Assembly (NCBI RefSeq): GCF_029637605.1
Contig: NZ_CP121261.1
Coordinates: forward strand, 372,001 to 436,000
DNA from: Achromobacter spanius
GTDB lineage: Bacteria > Pseudomonadota > Gammaproteobacteria > Burkholderiales > Burkholderiaceae_B
DNA: 64,000 bases
Reading direction: 5' to 3'
Positions 26,163 through 34,947 of the stretch are shown piece after piece. The notes under the pieces were generated by a model. It ran no database searches and was not told the DNA's origin. It saw only the letters and a program-made list of their open reading frames with translations. The position numbers were made by a program, and so were the translations under genes. Within the stretch, counting starts at the first letter, position 1. Each line of letters starts with the position of its first letter.

Positions 26163-27104
26163 ATGTTGAATCTGATCCTCAAACGCCTGCTGGCGGCCAT
26201 TCCCGTGATGTTGGTGGTGGCCACCGTGGTGTTCCTGCTGTTGCGTATGGCCCCGGGCGACCCTGCCCGGGTCATCGCCGGAGACATGGCCAGCGAAGAG
26301 GCCGTGGCCGAGGTCCGCGCGCAAATGGGCCTGGACCAGCCGCTGCCCACGCAGTACCTGCTGGCCATGGGCGCGCTGCTCAAGGGCGACCTGGGCGAGT
26401 CCATCATTTCGAAAGACTCGGTGGCCACGCTGATCGGCCAGCGCCTGGGGCCGACCTTCGCCCTTGCCCTGTGCGCCATTCTGCTGACGATCTTCGCGGC
26501 CATTCCCTTGGGGGTATTTTCAGCCTGGTGGCACAAGCGCCTGATCGACCGCGTTACGTTGGCTGTGACTGTGCTGGCGTTTTCGGTGCCGGCCTTCGTG
26601 GTGGGGTATCTGCTGATCCTGGTGTTCTCGGTCAAGCTGAACTGGCTGCCGGTGCAGGGCTACGCGGGCCTGGCTTCCGGCTTCGGCACCTTCCTGTATC
26701 ACATGGTTTTGCCCACCGTGACGCTGGCCACCGTGTTCGTCGCGCTGATCACCCGCATCACGCGCGGCAGCATGCTGGAAGTGCTGGGCGAAGACTTCGT
26801 GCGCACCGCGCGCGCCAAGGGCGTGCCCGAACGCTACGTGCTGTATCGCCACGCGCTGCGCAATGCTGCGGTGCCGATCGTGACGGTGATCGGCCTGGCG
26901 CTGACCACGCTGATCAGCGGCGTGGTGGTCACCGAAACCATCTTCAACATCCCGGGCGTCGGGCGCCTGATCGTCGACGCCGTGCTGGCGCGCGACTATC
27001 CGGTGGTGCAGGGCACGATCCTGTTCTTCTCGTTTGTGTATGTCTTCATCAACCTGGCGATCGACCTGCTGTATGTGGTGCTCGATCCGCGCATCCGCTA
27101 CTGA
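26163..27104 (+). CDS. oligopeptide-type ABC permease, DppB-like
   Basis: A 313-residue inner-membrane protein with six helices. MLNLILKRLLAAIPVMLVVATVVFLLLRMAPGDPA is the typical DppB N-terminus. The EAA-like loop is VRTARAKGVPERYVLYRHAL. It starts 15 bp after the binding-protein gene. Confidence 0.94.
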   Translation: MLNLILKRLLAAIPVMLVVATVVFLLLRMAPGDPARVIAGDMASEEAVAEVRAQMGLDQPLPTQYLLAMGALLKGDLGESIISKDSVATLIGQRLGPTFALALCAILLTIFAAIPLGVFSAWWHKRLIDRVTLAVTVLAFSVPAFVVGYLLILVFSVKLNWLPVQGYAGLASGFGTFLYHMVLPTVTLATVFVALITRITRGSMLEVLGEDFVRTARAKGVPERYVLYRHALRNAAVPIVTVIGLALTTLISGVVVTETIFNIPGVGRLIVDAVLARDYPVVQGTILFFSFVYVFINLAIDLLYVVLDPRIRY

Positions 27105-27116
27105 GGCCGGATCCCC

Positions 27117-27986
27117 ATGACTTCAAACGCGATCTCTTTTCCCCGGGCGCGCGCCTGGTGGCCCGCGCTGACGCGCGATCCCATGATGCTGACCGGGCTG
27201 GTGCTGCTGGTGCTGCTGATTGGCCTGGCGCTGCTGGCGCCCGTCATCACCTGGCACGATCCGGCCAGCCTGACGCCCCGGCTGCGTCTCAAGCCCGTCA
27301 GCGCCGAGTACTGGCTGGGCACTGATTCCCTGGGCCGCGACCTGTTTTCCCGCGTGCTGTACGGCGGCAGGCTGTCGATCACGCTGGCTGCGCTGGTCAG
27401 CGTGATCTCGGTATGCGCGGGCTTGCTGCTGGGCTTGCTGGCCGGCTACTTCCGCCAACTGGACGCGGTGGTCATGCGCATCATCGACGGCATCATGGCC
27501 ATACCCGGCCTGCTGCTGGCCATTGCCATGGTGGCCCTGGGCGGGGCGTCCATCCCCACCATGGTCACGGCCATCGCCATTCCGGAAATTCCACGCGTGG
27601 CGCGCCTGGTGCGCAGCGTGGTGCTGTCGGTGCGCGAAGAGCCCTATGTGGAAGCGTCGCTGGGCATGGGCACTGCCACCTGGCGCGTGCTGTGGCGCCA
27701 CGTGCTGCCCAGCACCATCAACCCGCTGGTGGTGCAGGCCACGTTCATCTGTGCGTCCGCCATCCTGATCGAAGCCGTGCTGGGCTTTCTGGGGCTGGGC
27801 TTTCCGCCCGAGATCCCCAGCCTGGGCAGCATCATTTCCGAAGGCCGGCCCTTCTTCCAGCGCGCGCCGTGGATCATTTTGTTCCCCGGCATTTTCCTGG
27901 CGCTGCTGATCCTGTCCGTGAACCTGTTCGGCGACGCGCTGCGCGACCGCCTCGACCCGCGCATGGCGCGGCTACGCAAGGGCTGA
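27117..27986 (+). CDS. oligopeptide-type ABC permease, DppC-like
   Basis: 289 residues. A long first cytoplasmic stretch with HDPASLTPRLRLKPVSAEYWLGTDSLGRDLFSRVLYGGR is the DppC/OppC signature. The coupling loop is YVEASLGMGTATWRVLWRHVLP. Forms the heterodimeric channel with the preceding permease. Confidence 0.94.
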   Translation: MTSNAISFPRARAWWPALTRDPMMLTGLVLLVLLIGLALLAPVITWHDPASLTPRLRLKPVSAEYWLGTDSLGRDLFSRVLYGGRLSITLAALVSVISVCAGLLLGLLAGYFRQLDAVVMRIIDGIMAIPGLLLAIAMVALGGASIPTMVTAIAIPEIPRVARLVRSVVLSVREEPYVEASLGMGTATWRVLWRHVLPSTINPLVVQATFICASAILIEAVLGFLGLGFPPEIPSLGSIISEGRPFFQRAPWIILFPGIFLALLILSVNLFGDALRDRLDPRMARLRKG

Positions 27987-27991
27987 ACGCC

Positions 27992-29644
27992 ATGTCTTCA
28001 ACTCCCATTCTTGAAATCCGCGACCTGAACGTCAGCCTGCCCGGCGCGGGCGACCGCCGCTACGCCGCCGAAGGCATCAGCCTGACCGTGGGCGCGCGGG
28101 AAATCGTCTGCATCGTGGGCGAGTCCGGGTCGGGCAAGTCGGTCACGGCCAGCGCCGTCATGGGCTTGCTGCCCAAGAACGTGCTGCGCCTGGACAGCGG
28201 CCAGATCCTGCTGTCGGGCCGCGACATCACGCACGCTTCGAACACCGAGTTGCGCGAGCTGCGCGGCGACCGCATGGCCATGATCTTCCAGGAACCCATG
28301 ACGGCGCTGAACCCGCTGATGCAAGTGGGCGACCAGGTGGCCGAGATCTTTCAGTTTCATGGCCCGTCGCTGTCGCGGCGCGAGGTGGACGCCCGTGTGT
28401 TGGCCTTGCTGACGGACATGCGGCTGCCGTCGCCCGAAACGCTGCGCCATGCGTATCCGCATCAGCTGTCGGGCGGCCAGCGCCAGCGGGTGATGATTGC
28501 GATGGCGCTGGCGATGGAGCCCGCGCTGATCATCGCCGACGAGCCCACCACCGCGCTGGACGTGACGTCGCAAGCCCAGGTGCTGCGCTTGCTGCACGGC
28601 CTGCGCGAGCAGCACGACACGGGCATTCTGTTCATCACGCATGACTTCGATGTGGTCGCTGAAATTGCCGACCGCGTCATCGTGATGCAACAAGGTCGCA
28701 TTGTTGAAGCCGGCACGGCGGCCGAGGTGCTGGCAAACCCCAAGCATCCTTACACCCGCAAGCTGATCGATGCCGTTCCCAAAGGGCAGTTTGGCGCGGG
28801 CGCGCCGCTGGCCGAGGGCGACCCGGTCATCAGCGTGGAAAACCTGGGCATGCGCTTTGTGACGTCCAGCCTGTTCAAGGCCAAGCGCCGCGAGGTGCTG
28901 GCGCTGGACGGGGTGTCGCTGTCCTTGGCGCGCGGCGAAACGCTGGGCATCGTGGGGGAATCCGGCTCGGGCAAGACCACGTTGGGCCGCTGCCTGGCGC
29001 ATTTTGCGCGGCCCACGTCGGGGCGCATCGTGATGAACGGCGAAGACGTATCGCGCCTGTCGCGCGCGGCGTGGCGGCAATGGTGCAAGCGTATCCAGAT
29101 GGTGTTCCAGGACCCGTATCGCTCATTCAACCCACGCATGACCATTGAAGCCACGCTGGCCGAAGGGCCGATGAACTACGGCGAAGACCGCGCCCGCGTC
29201 CAGGACCGCATGCGCGACATGCTGGAACTGGTCAGCATCGACGCCAGCGCGCTCAAGCGCTATCCGCACGAGTTCTCGGGCGGTCAGCGCCAGCGCATTT
29301 CCATTGCGCGGGCCTTGATGATGGAACCCCAGATTCTGATTGCCGATGAAGCCGTGTCGGCGCTGGACGTGTCGGTGCAGGCGCAGATTCTGGACTTGCT
29401 GGAGCGCATTCGCGAACAACTGAACCTGAGCATGATCTTCATCACCCACGACCTGCGCGTGGCGGCTCGGCTGTGCCACCGCATCGCGGTGATGCAGCGC
29501 GGCCGCGTGATGGAGATCGGCCCGGCCGAACAGATCTTCACGCGTCCCGGCAGCGGCTACACGCAGGAATTGCTGGCCGCCATTCCCGGCAAGGACGGGC
29601 TGGGCAGCCGCCCCGTTGCGGGTCTGGCTTTGGCCGGTGCATGA
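27992..29644 (+). CDS. double ABC ATPase, DppD-DppF fusion type
   Basis: A 550-residue protein with two complete nucleotide-binding domains. The first has [10 protein letters not shown] near residue 45 and [10 protein letters not shown]; the second has [10 protein letters not shown] near residue 325 and [21 protein letters not shown] single-polypeptide ATPase pair replaces separate DppD and DppF, a common variant. The oligopeptide-type loop after each domain ([15 protein letters not shown]) is present. It starts five bases after the permease stop. Confidence 0.95.
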   Translation: MSSTPILEIRDLNVSLPGAGDRRYAAEGISLTVGAREIVCIVGESGSGKSVTASAVMGLLPKNVLRLDSGQILLSGRDITHASNTELRELRGDRMAMIFQEPMTALNPLMQVGDQVAEIFQFHGPSLSRREVDARVLALLTDMRLPSPETLRHAYPHQLSGGQRQRVMIAMALAMEPALIIADEPTTALDVTSQAQVLRLLHGLREQHDTGILFITHDFDVVAEIADRVIVMQQGRIVEAGTAAEVLANPKHPYTRKLIDAVPKGQFGAGAPLAEGDPVISVENLGMRFVTSSLFKAKRREVLALDGVSLSLARGETLGIVGESGSGKTTLGRCLAHFARPTSGRIVMNGEDVSRLSRAAWRQWCKRIQMVFQDPYRSFNPRMTIEATLAEGPMNYGEDRARVQDRMRDMLELVSIDASALKRYPHEFSGGQRQRISIARALMMEPQILIADEAVSALDVSVQAQILDLLERIREQLNLSMIFITHDLRVAARLCHRIAVMQRGRVMEIGPAEQIFTRPGSGYTQELLAAIPGKDGLGSRPVAGLALAGA

Positions 29645-29700
29645 CGGAATCCAAGAGATCCAAGACATTCAAGAACACGAAGGTATCCAAGGAAACCTGA
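29641..29700 (+). CDS. possible 19-residue leader/coupling peptide
   Basis: An ATG overlaps the ATPase stop (ATGA) and opens a 19-codon Lys/Ser/Thr-rich frame that closes two bases before the next gene's ATG. The DNA contains three copies of ATCCAAG. It may be just repeat-derived spacer, but the start-stop geometry would let ribosomes carry over to the dehydrogenase gene. Unproven. Confidence 0.25.
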   Translation: MTESKRSKTFKNTKVSKET

Positions 29701-29702
29701 CG

Positions 29703-30629
29703 ATGACACGCGTTGCCTTATTGAGCCGGTCGGCCAATCTTTCGTATTTCCAACCCTTGCTGCAGGGGCTGGCGCCCGAGCTGGACGTGGCGGTCTGGCC
29801 CGACCCGCGCAGCCTGTCCGCCGAAGTGGCGGTGTGCTGGAACCCGCCGGTGGGCGTGTATGACGACATGCCCAACCTGAAGCTGATCCACAGCATTGCC
29901 GCCGGCGTCGACAACCTGTTGGACGGGCAGCGCACGCGCGGCCTGCCCGTGTGCCGCGTGGTGGATCCGCAGTTGGCGCAGGGCATGTTGCAGTACGTGC
30001 TGTGGTGCGTGCTGACGTTTCACCGCAAGCTGGACGTGGCGCTGGCCAACCAGCGCAGCGCGCAGTGGCAGCGGCCGGTGCAGACGCCCGCGTCGCAATG
30101 CCGCGTGGGGCTGATGGGCCTGGGCGAACTGGGCCGCGCCATTGCCTCGGTGCTGCCGGGGCTGGGCTACCCCGTGAACGGCTGGTCGCGCACACCGCGC
30201 CAGATCGATGGCGTGCGCGGCTATGCGGGCGAAGCCGAATTCGATGCCTTCCTGGCCCATACCGACGTGCTGATCTGCCTGGTGCCGCTGACACCCGCCA
30301 CGCGCGGCATACTCAACCGCCGCACCTTCGACGCCTTGCCCGCCGGCGCGGCGGTGGTCAATTGCGGGCGCGGCGAGCATCTGGTGCCCGCCGACTTGAT
30401 TGATGCCTTGTCGCGCGGGCAGTTGCGCGGCGCGGTGCTGGATGTGTTCGCCCATGAACCGCTGGACCCCGCCGACCCGCTGTGGCGCACGCCCGGCGTG
30501 ATCGTGACGCCGCACATGGCCACCATGCCGGCGCCCGGCACCGTGGCCGAACAGGTCGTGGCCAACATCCGGCGGCTGGGCCAGGGCGCGGCGCTGGCCA
30601 ACGCCGTGGACGCCGCGCGTGGCTATTGA
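29703..30629 (+). CDS. D-2-hydroxyacid dehydrogenase (GhrA/glyoxylate reductase type)
   Basis: 308 residues. The NAD(P) motif GLMGLGELGRAIA is at about residues 137-149, with a catalytic Arg in VVNCGRGEHLV, a Glu in DVFAHEPL and the His in VTPHMATMP. Reduces 2-oxoacids such as glyoxylate or hydroxypyruvate. The start at 29703 gives MTRVALLSRSANLSYFQPLL, a normal beginning for the family. In this operon it may handle a 2-oxo- or 2-hydroxyacid released by the amidase or hydrolase (inference). Confidence 0.92.
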   Translation: MTRVALLSRSANLSYFQPLLQGLAPELDVAVWPDPRSLSAEVAVCWNPPVGVYDDMPNLKLIHSIAAGVDNLLDGQRTRGLPVCRVVDPQLAQGMLQYVLWCVLTFHRKLDVALANQRSAQWQRPVQTPASQCRVGLMGLGELGRAIASVLPGLGYPVNGWSRTPRQIDGVRGYAGEAEFDAFLAHTDVLICLVPLTPATRGILNRRTFDALPAGAAVVNCGRGEHLVPADLIDALSRGQLRGAVLDVFAHEPLDPADPLWRTPGVIVTPHMATMPAPGTVAEQVVANIRRLGQGAALANAVDAARGY

Positions 30630-30751
30630 GCCGGCGCCTGCATTGCAACTTCACTGCGACGTCACCGCCATTTCACCGCCATTTTCTTGCGATCTGCACA
30701 CCGCAGGTTCCGACCCGATTCCAACCCGAACTCCCTTCAACGAGACACACC

Positions 30752-31735
30752 ATGTATTTCGACGACCCCGCGTTCACCATTCCCACCGGCACCCCCGCGC
30801 CCCTGGACCCGCAGATTGCTGAATTCCTGCGCCGCATGGCGGCCGACGCATCGCAGTACCCGCGCCGCGATACCTTGTCGATCGAGCAGGGCCGCGCCAA
30901 CGCCGAGAAAGTGCGCCTGCCCTGGGCGCAAGGCGGCCCGGAAATGGCCCGCACCGTGGAACATCAGGTTGCCACCCGCCATGGCGACGTGCGCGTGCGC
31001 GTCTACTACCCGGCCGAACGCCGCTTGCCCGGCGCCTTCATCTACATCCACGGCGGCGGCTTCGTGCTGTTCAGCATCGATACCCATGACCGCGTCATGC
31101 GCGAATACGCCCAACGCACCGGCGTGGTGGTGATCGGCGTGGACTACACCCGCGCGCCCGAAGCCAAGTTCCCGCAGCCGCTGGAAGAGTGCGTGGACGT
31201 GGTGCGCTGGGTGGCGGCGTCCGGCCAGGCGCTGGACATCGACGCCAGCCAACTCTTCCTGGGCGGTGACTCCGCCGGCGCCAACCTGTCCATGGGCACG
31301 GCGCTGACCCTGCGCGATGAGAGCCAGCCGCTGCTCAAGGGCCTGGTGCTGAACTACGGCGGCTTTGGCAGCAACCTGTTCCGCAATTCGGTGGTGCGCT
31401 ACGGCGCGGGCGACTACGGCCTGTCGCTGCACATGATGATCTGGTTCCGGGGCATGCACATCCGCCACGGCAAGGACTTCTTCGATCCGCGCGTGGACAT
31501 CCTGCGCGCCGACGTGACGGGCCTGCCGCCCGCCTGGCTGGTCGTGACCGAATGCGATCCGCTGCACGACGACAGCATCGAACTGGAACGCAAGCTGCGC
31601 GAAGCCGGCGTGGACGTGGCTGCCAAGGTCTATCCCGGTACGGCGCACAGCTTCCTGGAAGCGGTGTCGATCGCGGCTGTGGCGGGCGAGGCCTTCGACG
31701 ATACGGCGCGCTGGTTGCACGCCAAGGCTGCGTAA
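30752..31735 (+). CDS. alpha/beta hydrolase, hormone-sensitive lipase family
   Basis: 327 residues. The oxyanion-hole motif IYIHGGGF is near residue 92, the nucleophile elbow LGGDSAGANLS near residue 170, the acid in VTECDPLHDDS, and the His in PGTAHSFLE. It hydrolyses a small ester or amide. The start at 30752 (MYFDDPAFTIP) comes 122 bp after the dehydrogenase stop, the widest gap inside this operon. Confidence 0.92.
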   Translation: MYFDDPAFTIPTGTPAPLDPQIAEFLRRMAADASQYPRRDTLSIEQGRANAEKVRLPWAQGGPEMARTVEHQVATRHGDVRVRVYYPAERRLPGAFIYIHGGGFVLFSIDTHDRVMREYAQRTGVVVIGVDYTRAPEAKFPQPLEECVDVVRWVAASGQALDIDASQLFLGGDSAGANLSMGTALTLRDESQPLLKGLVLNYGGFGSNLFRNSVVRYGAGDYGLSLHMMIWFRGMHIRHGKDFFDPRVDILRADVTGLPPAWLVVTECDPLHDDSIELERKLREAGVDVAAKVYPGTAHSFLEAVSIAAVAGEAFDDTARWLHAKAA

Positions 31736-31751
31736 CCGGAGGCCGCCCGCC

Positions 31752-32393
31752 ATGTACACCCCGCCGGCCTACGCCGAAAACGACACGCGCACACTGCATG
31801 CCTTCATGCGGGCGCATAGTTTCGCCACACTGGTAACCGTGGGCGCGGACGGCGCCCAGGCCACGCACCTGCCGTTTCTGCTGCGCGAAGACGGCGGACA
31901 CGGCACGCTGGTCACGCATTTGGCGCGCGCCAATCCGCAATGGCGCGACCTGGAGGCGGGCGCGCGGGCGCTTGTGCTGTTCCAGGGACCGCATGCCTTC
32001 ATATCACCTAGCTGGTATGTGAACCAGCAGACGTTTCCCACATGGAACTACACGGCGGTGCACGCGCGCGGCACTCCGCGCTTGATCCAGGAGCCTGAGT
32101 CCATCCGCGCCGTGCTGTCCGCCACCGTTGCGCATTACGACACGCCCTTGGGCGGCGGGTGGACGTTTCCCGCCATGCCCGAAACGCTGACCGCTCCGCG
32201 CCTGAAGGCCATTGCCGCGCTGGAGATCCCTATTGCCACGCTGGAAGGAAAAATGAAGCTGAATCAGGATAAATCGGTGCAGGACCGCCTGGGGGTGGTA
32301 CGCGAACTGGAGCGTTTGGGCGACACTGGCGGCTTGGCCATCGCGCGCTTGATCCGTGCCCAGCTTGATCTGGCCGGCCAGGCGGAGGCGTGA
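31752..32393 (+). CDS. PaiB-like FMN-binding protein
   Basis: 213 residues. The PaiB family signatures are MYTPPAYAENDTRTLHAFMR, GPHAFISPSWY, TWNYTAVHARG, LEGKMKLNQDKSVQDRLGVV. Split-barrel flavin-binding fold; the Bacillus protein was described as a negative regulator, but many members are likely FMN enzymes or pyridoxamine-oxidase-like proteins. GGAGG precedes the ATG. Confidence 0.9.
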   Translation: MYTPPAYAENDTRTLHAFMRAHSFATLVTVGADGAQATHLPFLLREDGGHGTLVTHLARANPQWRDLEAGARALVLFQGPHAFISPSWYVNQQTFPTWNYTAVHARGTPRLIQEPESIRAVLSATVAHYDTPLGGGWTFPAMPETLTAPRLKAIAALEIPIATLEGKMKLNQDKSVQDRLGVVRELERLGDTGGLAIARLIRAQLDLAGQAEA

Positions 32394-32420
32394 ACCTTGA
32401 TCGCAACCGGAGCCTTACCC

Positions 32421-33185
32421 ATGATTCAAGAAGCAAGCGAAGCACAAGTGCGTGAAGAATTGGCGGCGCTGTACCGCCTGATCGCGCATTTCCGCATGAC
32501 GGACCTGATCGACACCCACATCAGCGCACGGGTGCCAGGCGACAAGCATCATTTCCTGATCAATCGCTACGGCGTGCTGTTTCACGAAATGCGTCCGCAA
32601 GATCTGGTGAAGATCGACCTGGACGGCAACCCGGTGGACCCGGGCGACGCCGAAAGCCAGGTGGTCAACGCGGCGGGCTTCACCATCCATTCGGCGGTGC
32701 ACGCCGCCCGCCACGACCTGGCTTGCGTGGTGCACACGCACACGGCCGACGGCATCGCCGTGGCCTGCCAGCGCGACGGGCTGTTGCCCATTACCCAGCA
32801 CGCGCTGCGCTTCTACAAGCGGCTGGGCTATCACGACTACCAGGGCATTGCGCTGGACCTGGAAGAACGCGAAAGCCTGGTGGCCAGCCTGGGCCAGCAC
32901 AAGGCCATGATCCTGCGCAACCACGGCCTGCTGGCCGCGGGGTCGTCGGTGGCCGAGGCCTTCGTCAATATCTATTACCTGGAACGCGCCTGCCAGGCGC
33001 AGGTCAAGGCGCAGGCGGCCGGCGTGCCGCTGGTGTTTCCGTCCGAGGCGGTGTGTGAACGCACCGCGGGTCAATACGAACGGCCAAACGCCCCGATCTA
33101 CACACAACGTGTCTGGACAGCGGCCCGTCGGCTGCTGGAACCCGGCCTGGAGACAGCGGCGGGAGCTTCTTCCATTCCCGCCTGA
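32421..33185 (+). CDS. class II aldolase/adducin-domain protein
   Basis: 254 residues. Zn-site histidines sit in CVVHTHTADG and the MILRNHGLLAAGSSV segment, with the ISARVPGDKHHFLINRYGVLFHEM region upstream. Usual members cleave or epimerise sugar-phosphates or decarboxylate 3-oxoacids. The ATG at 32421 follows GGAG; a TTG at 32397 is less likely. Last gene of the operon; its stop lies in a palindrome shared with the convergent IclR gene. Confidence 0.92.
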   Translation: MIQEASEAQVREELAALYRLIAHFRMTDLIDTHISARVPGDKHHFLINRYGVLFHEMRPQDLVKIDLDGNPVDPGDAESQVVNAAGFTIHSAVHAARHDLACVVHTHTADGIAVACQRDGLLPITQHALRFYKRLGYHDYQGIALDLEERESLVASLGQHKAMILRNHGLLAAGSSVAEAFVNIYYLERACQAQVKAQAAGVPLVFPSEAVCERTAGQYERPNAPIYTQRVWTAARRLLEPGLETAAGASSIPA

Positions 33186-33222
33186 TCGGCGGCGCCGGCG
33201 CTGGCCGGCCCCGCCGATCAGG
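33181..33222. terminator. shared terminator-like palindrome spanning both convergent stop codons
   Basis: CCTGATCGGCGG (33181-33192) and CCGCCGATCAGG (33211-33222) are perfect 12-bp arms. The left arm contains the aldolase stop (33183-33185) and the right arm the IclR stop (33218-33220), so one hairpin serves both genes. Confidence 0.75.
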
Positions 33223-34009
33223 ACATGCCGACCTTGCCGCTCAGCGCGCGTGCAGCGGTCATCAGCAGGGGGGAATAGCGCCGCGCGAAGGCTTCGGGCG
33301 AGTCCCATTCGGATACCAGCCCCGCAATCTGGATGGCCGCGACCGGGCGGTGGCGGTGGTCCAGGATGGCGGTGGCCAGGTTCAGTTCGCCCAGCAGGCT
33401 TTCTTCGATGGCCGTGGCGTAGCCGTCCTGGCGCGCCTGGACGACCAAGGCGCGGATGCGGTCGGGGTCGTTGTTGGTCTTGGGCGTGGTGGGGATGGTG
33501 GCGCGCGGCATGTCGATGGACCGCGTGAGGATGTCTTCAACTTCTTCATCAGGCAGGTGCGACATGATGGCGCGGCCGCCCGCGGTTTGCACCATGGGCA
33601 GGGCGCGTCCGGCGAGCGTGCTGCTGAAGGTCTGGCGCTTGGTCTGGCGGCGCAGCGCGAAAATGATGTAGAGGTCGTTGAACAGGCTCAGTTCGACCCT
33701 TTCGCTGGTTTCGCGCTGCATTTCGGCGATCAGTGGCGTGGCGCGTTCCAGGAGCGGTACGCTGCGCATGTAGTCGAAACTGCGTTGCAGGATTTTCTTG
33801 CCGGGCGTGTAGCCCTTGCCGCCCGCGCCGCGTTCCAGGTAGCCCAGCGTCACCAGCGTATGCGTCATGCGCTGAGTGGTGCTGCGGTCAAAGCCGGTGA
33901 TTTCCATGAGCTCGTTCATGCTGAGCGTGGACGGCCGCTGGGCAAAGGCCTCCAGCAGCTCGAAACCCTTGGCCAGGGATTGCACGAATAGAGGGTCGGG
34001 ACGGCTCAT
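33218..34009 (-). CDS. IclR-family transcriptional regulator
   Basis: 263 residues. An N-terminal winged helix (AKGFELLEAFAQRPSTLSMNELMEITGFDRSTTQRMTHTL) is followed by the IclR effector domain with GKKILQRSFDYM, ERVELSLFNDLYIIFALR, GRALPMVQTAGGRAIMS and YATAIEESLLGELNLATAI. It closes the catabolic island and reads toward it, so it probably regulates the amidase operon and perhaps the M81 gene (inference). Confidence 0.93.
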   Translation of the reverse strand: MSRPDPLFVQSLAKGFELLEAFAQRPSTLSMNELMEITGFDRSTTQRMTHTLVTLGYLERGAGGKGYTPGKKILQRSFDYMRSVPLLERATPLIAEMQRETSERVELSLFNDLYIIFALRRQTKRQTFSSTLAGRALPMVQTAGGRAIMSHLPDEEVEDILTRSIDMPRATIPTTPKTNNDPDRIRALVVQARQDGYATAIEESLLGELNLATAILDHRHRPVAAIQIAGLVSEWDSPEAFARRYSPLLMTAARALSGKVGMS

Positions 34010-34336
34010 GATGGATCGCGGAAAGGTCAGCGTCGGGCGGATTTCGAGAATTGTATAAAGATTCGGAAGTATTTCCTAGAGATACCTGGGCCGGCGGTGG
34101 GGCGCTGCAACGCTGCTGCTTTCCAACGCGCCGACGAAGCTGTTTTTGCGGTGGCTTGGCTGCTTCATTCACTGCGATTTTGAGAAATTCTTGATATTCA
34201 AAGCCAGCAATGACAATGCTTTCAAGGCATAAATGTCTTGAAAGCCGCATGAACAAACAAGAAATTTCTGAAATTCCCATGAAACGGGCGTTTCGGGGCC
34301 AATAGGAATACAATGGCCGCACTTTCGGAGGTTTCT
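34010..34336. other. AT-rich intergenic region with nested inverted repeats
   Basis: A 327-bp gap, markedly AT-rich from about 34165 to 34310. An inner hairpin has arms GCTTTCAAG (34219-34227) and CTTGAAAGC (34238-34246), extendable by three pairs. An outer pair AGAAATTCTTG (34183-34193) and CAAGAAATTTCT (34259-34270) flanks it with one mismatch or bulge. No gene is supported. It may hold the promoters for both flanking genes or be a remnant of foreign DNA. Confidence 0.6.
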
Positions 34337-34921
34337 ATGTCGGTCATATCCGATATCAAAATTCGCCCCCTGGAGCGCGGCGACCTGCACTTTGTGCACA
34401 AGATCAACAACAACGACGTCATCATGCGTTATTGGTTCGAAGAGCCTTACGAGGCCTACGACGAACTGGTCGCTCTTTATGATCGCCACTTGCATGATCA
34501 AAACGAACGGCGCTTCATCATCGAGCACGATACCGGTCAACCCGCCGGCCTGGTGGAACTGGTTGAAATCGACTACATCCATCGCCGTGCCGAATTCCAG
34601 ATCATCATTGCCCCCAGCTACCAAGGCCGGGGCTACGCCAAGGCCGCCACCCGCATCGCGGTGGGCTATGCGTTCCGCGTGCTGAACATGCACAAGGTCT
34701 ACCTGGTGGTGGACAAGGACAACACCGCGGCCGTGCACGTGTACGAACGCTGCGGCTTCCAGATCGAAGGGCTGATGAAGGAAGAATTCTTCTCCAACGG
34801 CGCCTATCGCGACGCCTACCGCATGGCCTTGCTGCAGCACGAGCACCTGCGCGACGTCGGCCCCGGCGCCCCGGACGCGCCTGTATTGCGCGACTGGCCG
34901 CAAGAAGAACAGACGGGCTAA
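34337..34921 (+). CDS. GNAT acetyltransferase, SpeG-like
   Basis: 194 residues. The start at 34337 follows GGAGG (34327-34331). The sequence [38 protein letters not shown] and the CoA-site [20 protein letters not shown] fit spermidine N1-acetyltransferase. [29 protein letters not shown] is the usual end. Probably detoxifies polyamines; it carries a 20-residue extra tail. The gene stands alone. Confidence 0.88.
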   Translation: MSVISDIKIRPLERGDLHFVHKINNNDVIMRYWFEEPYEAYDELVALYDRHLHDQNERRFIIEHDTGQPAGLVELVEIDYIHRRAEFQIIIAPSYQGRGYAKAATRIAVGYAFRVLNMHKVYLVVDKDNTAAVHVYERCGFQIEGLMKEEFFSNGAYRDAYRMALLQHEHLRDVGPGAPDAPVLRDWPQEEQTG

Positions 34922-34947
34922 GGCCCGGGGCGGAACTGCTACGCGGC

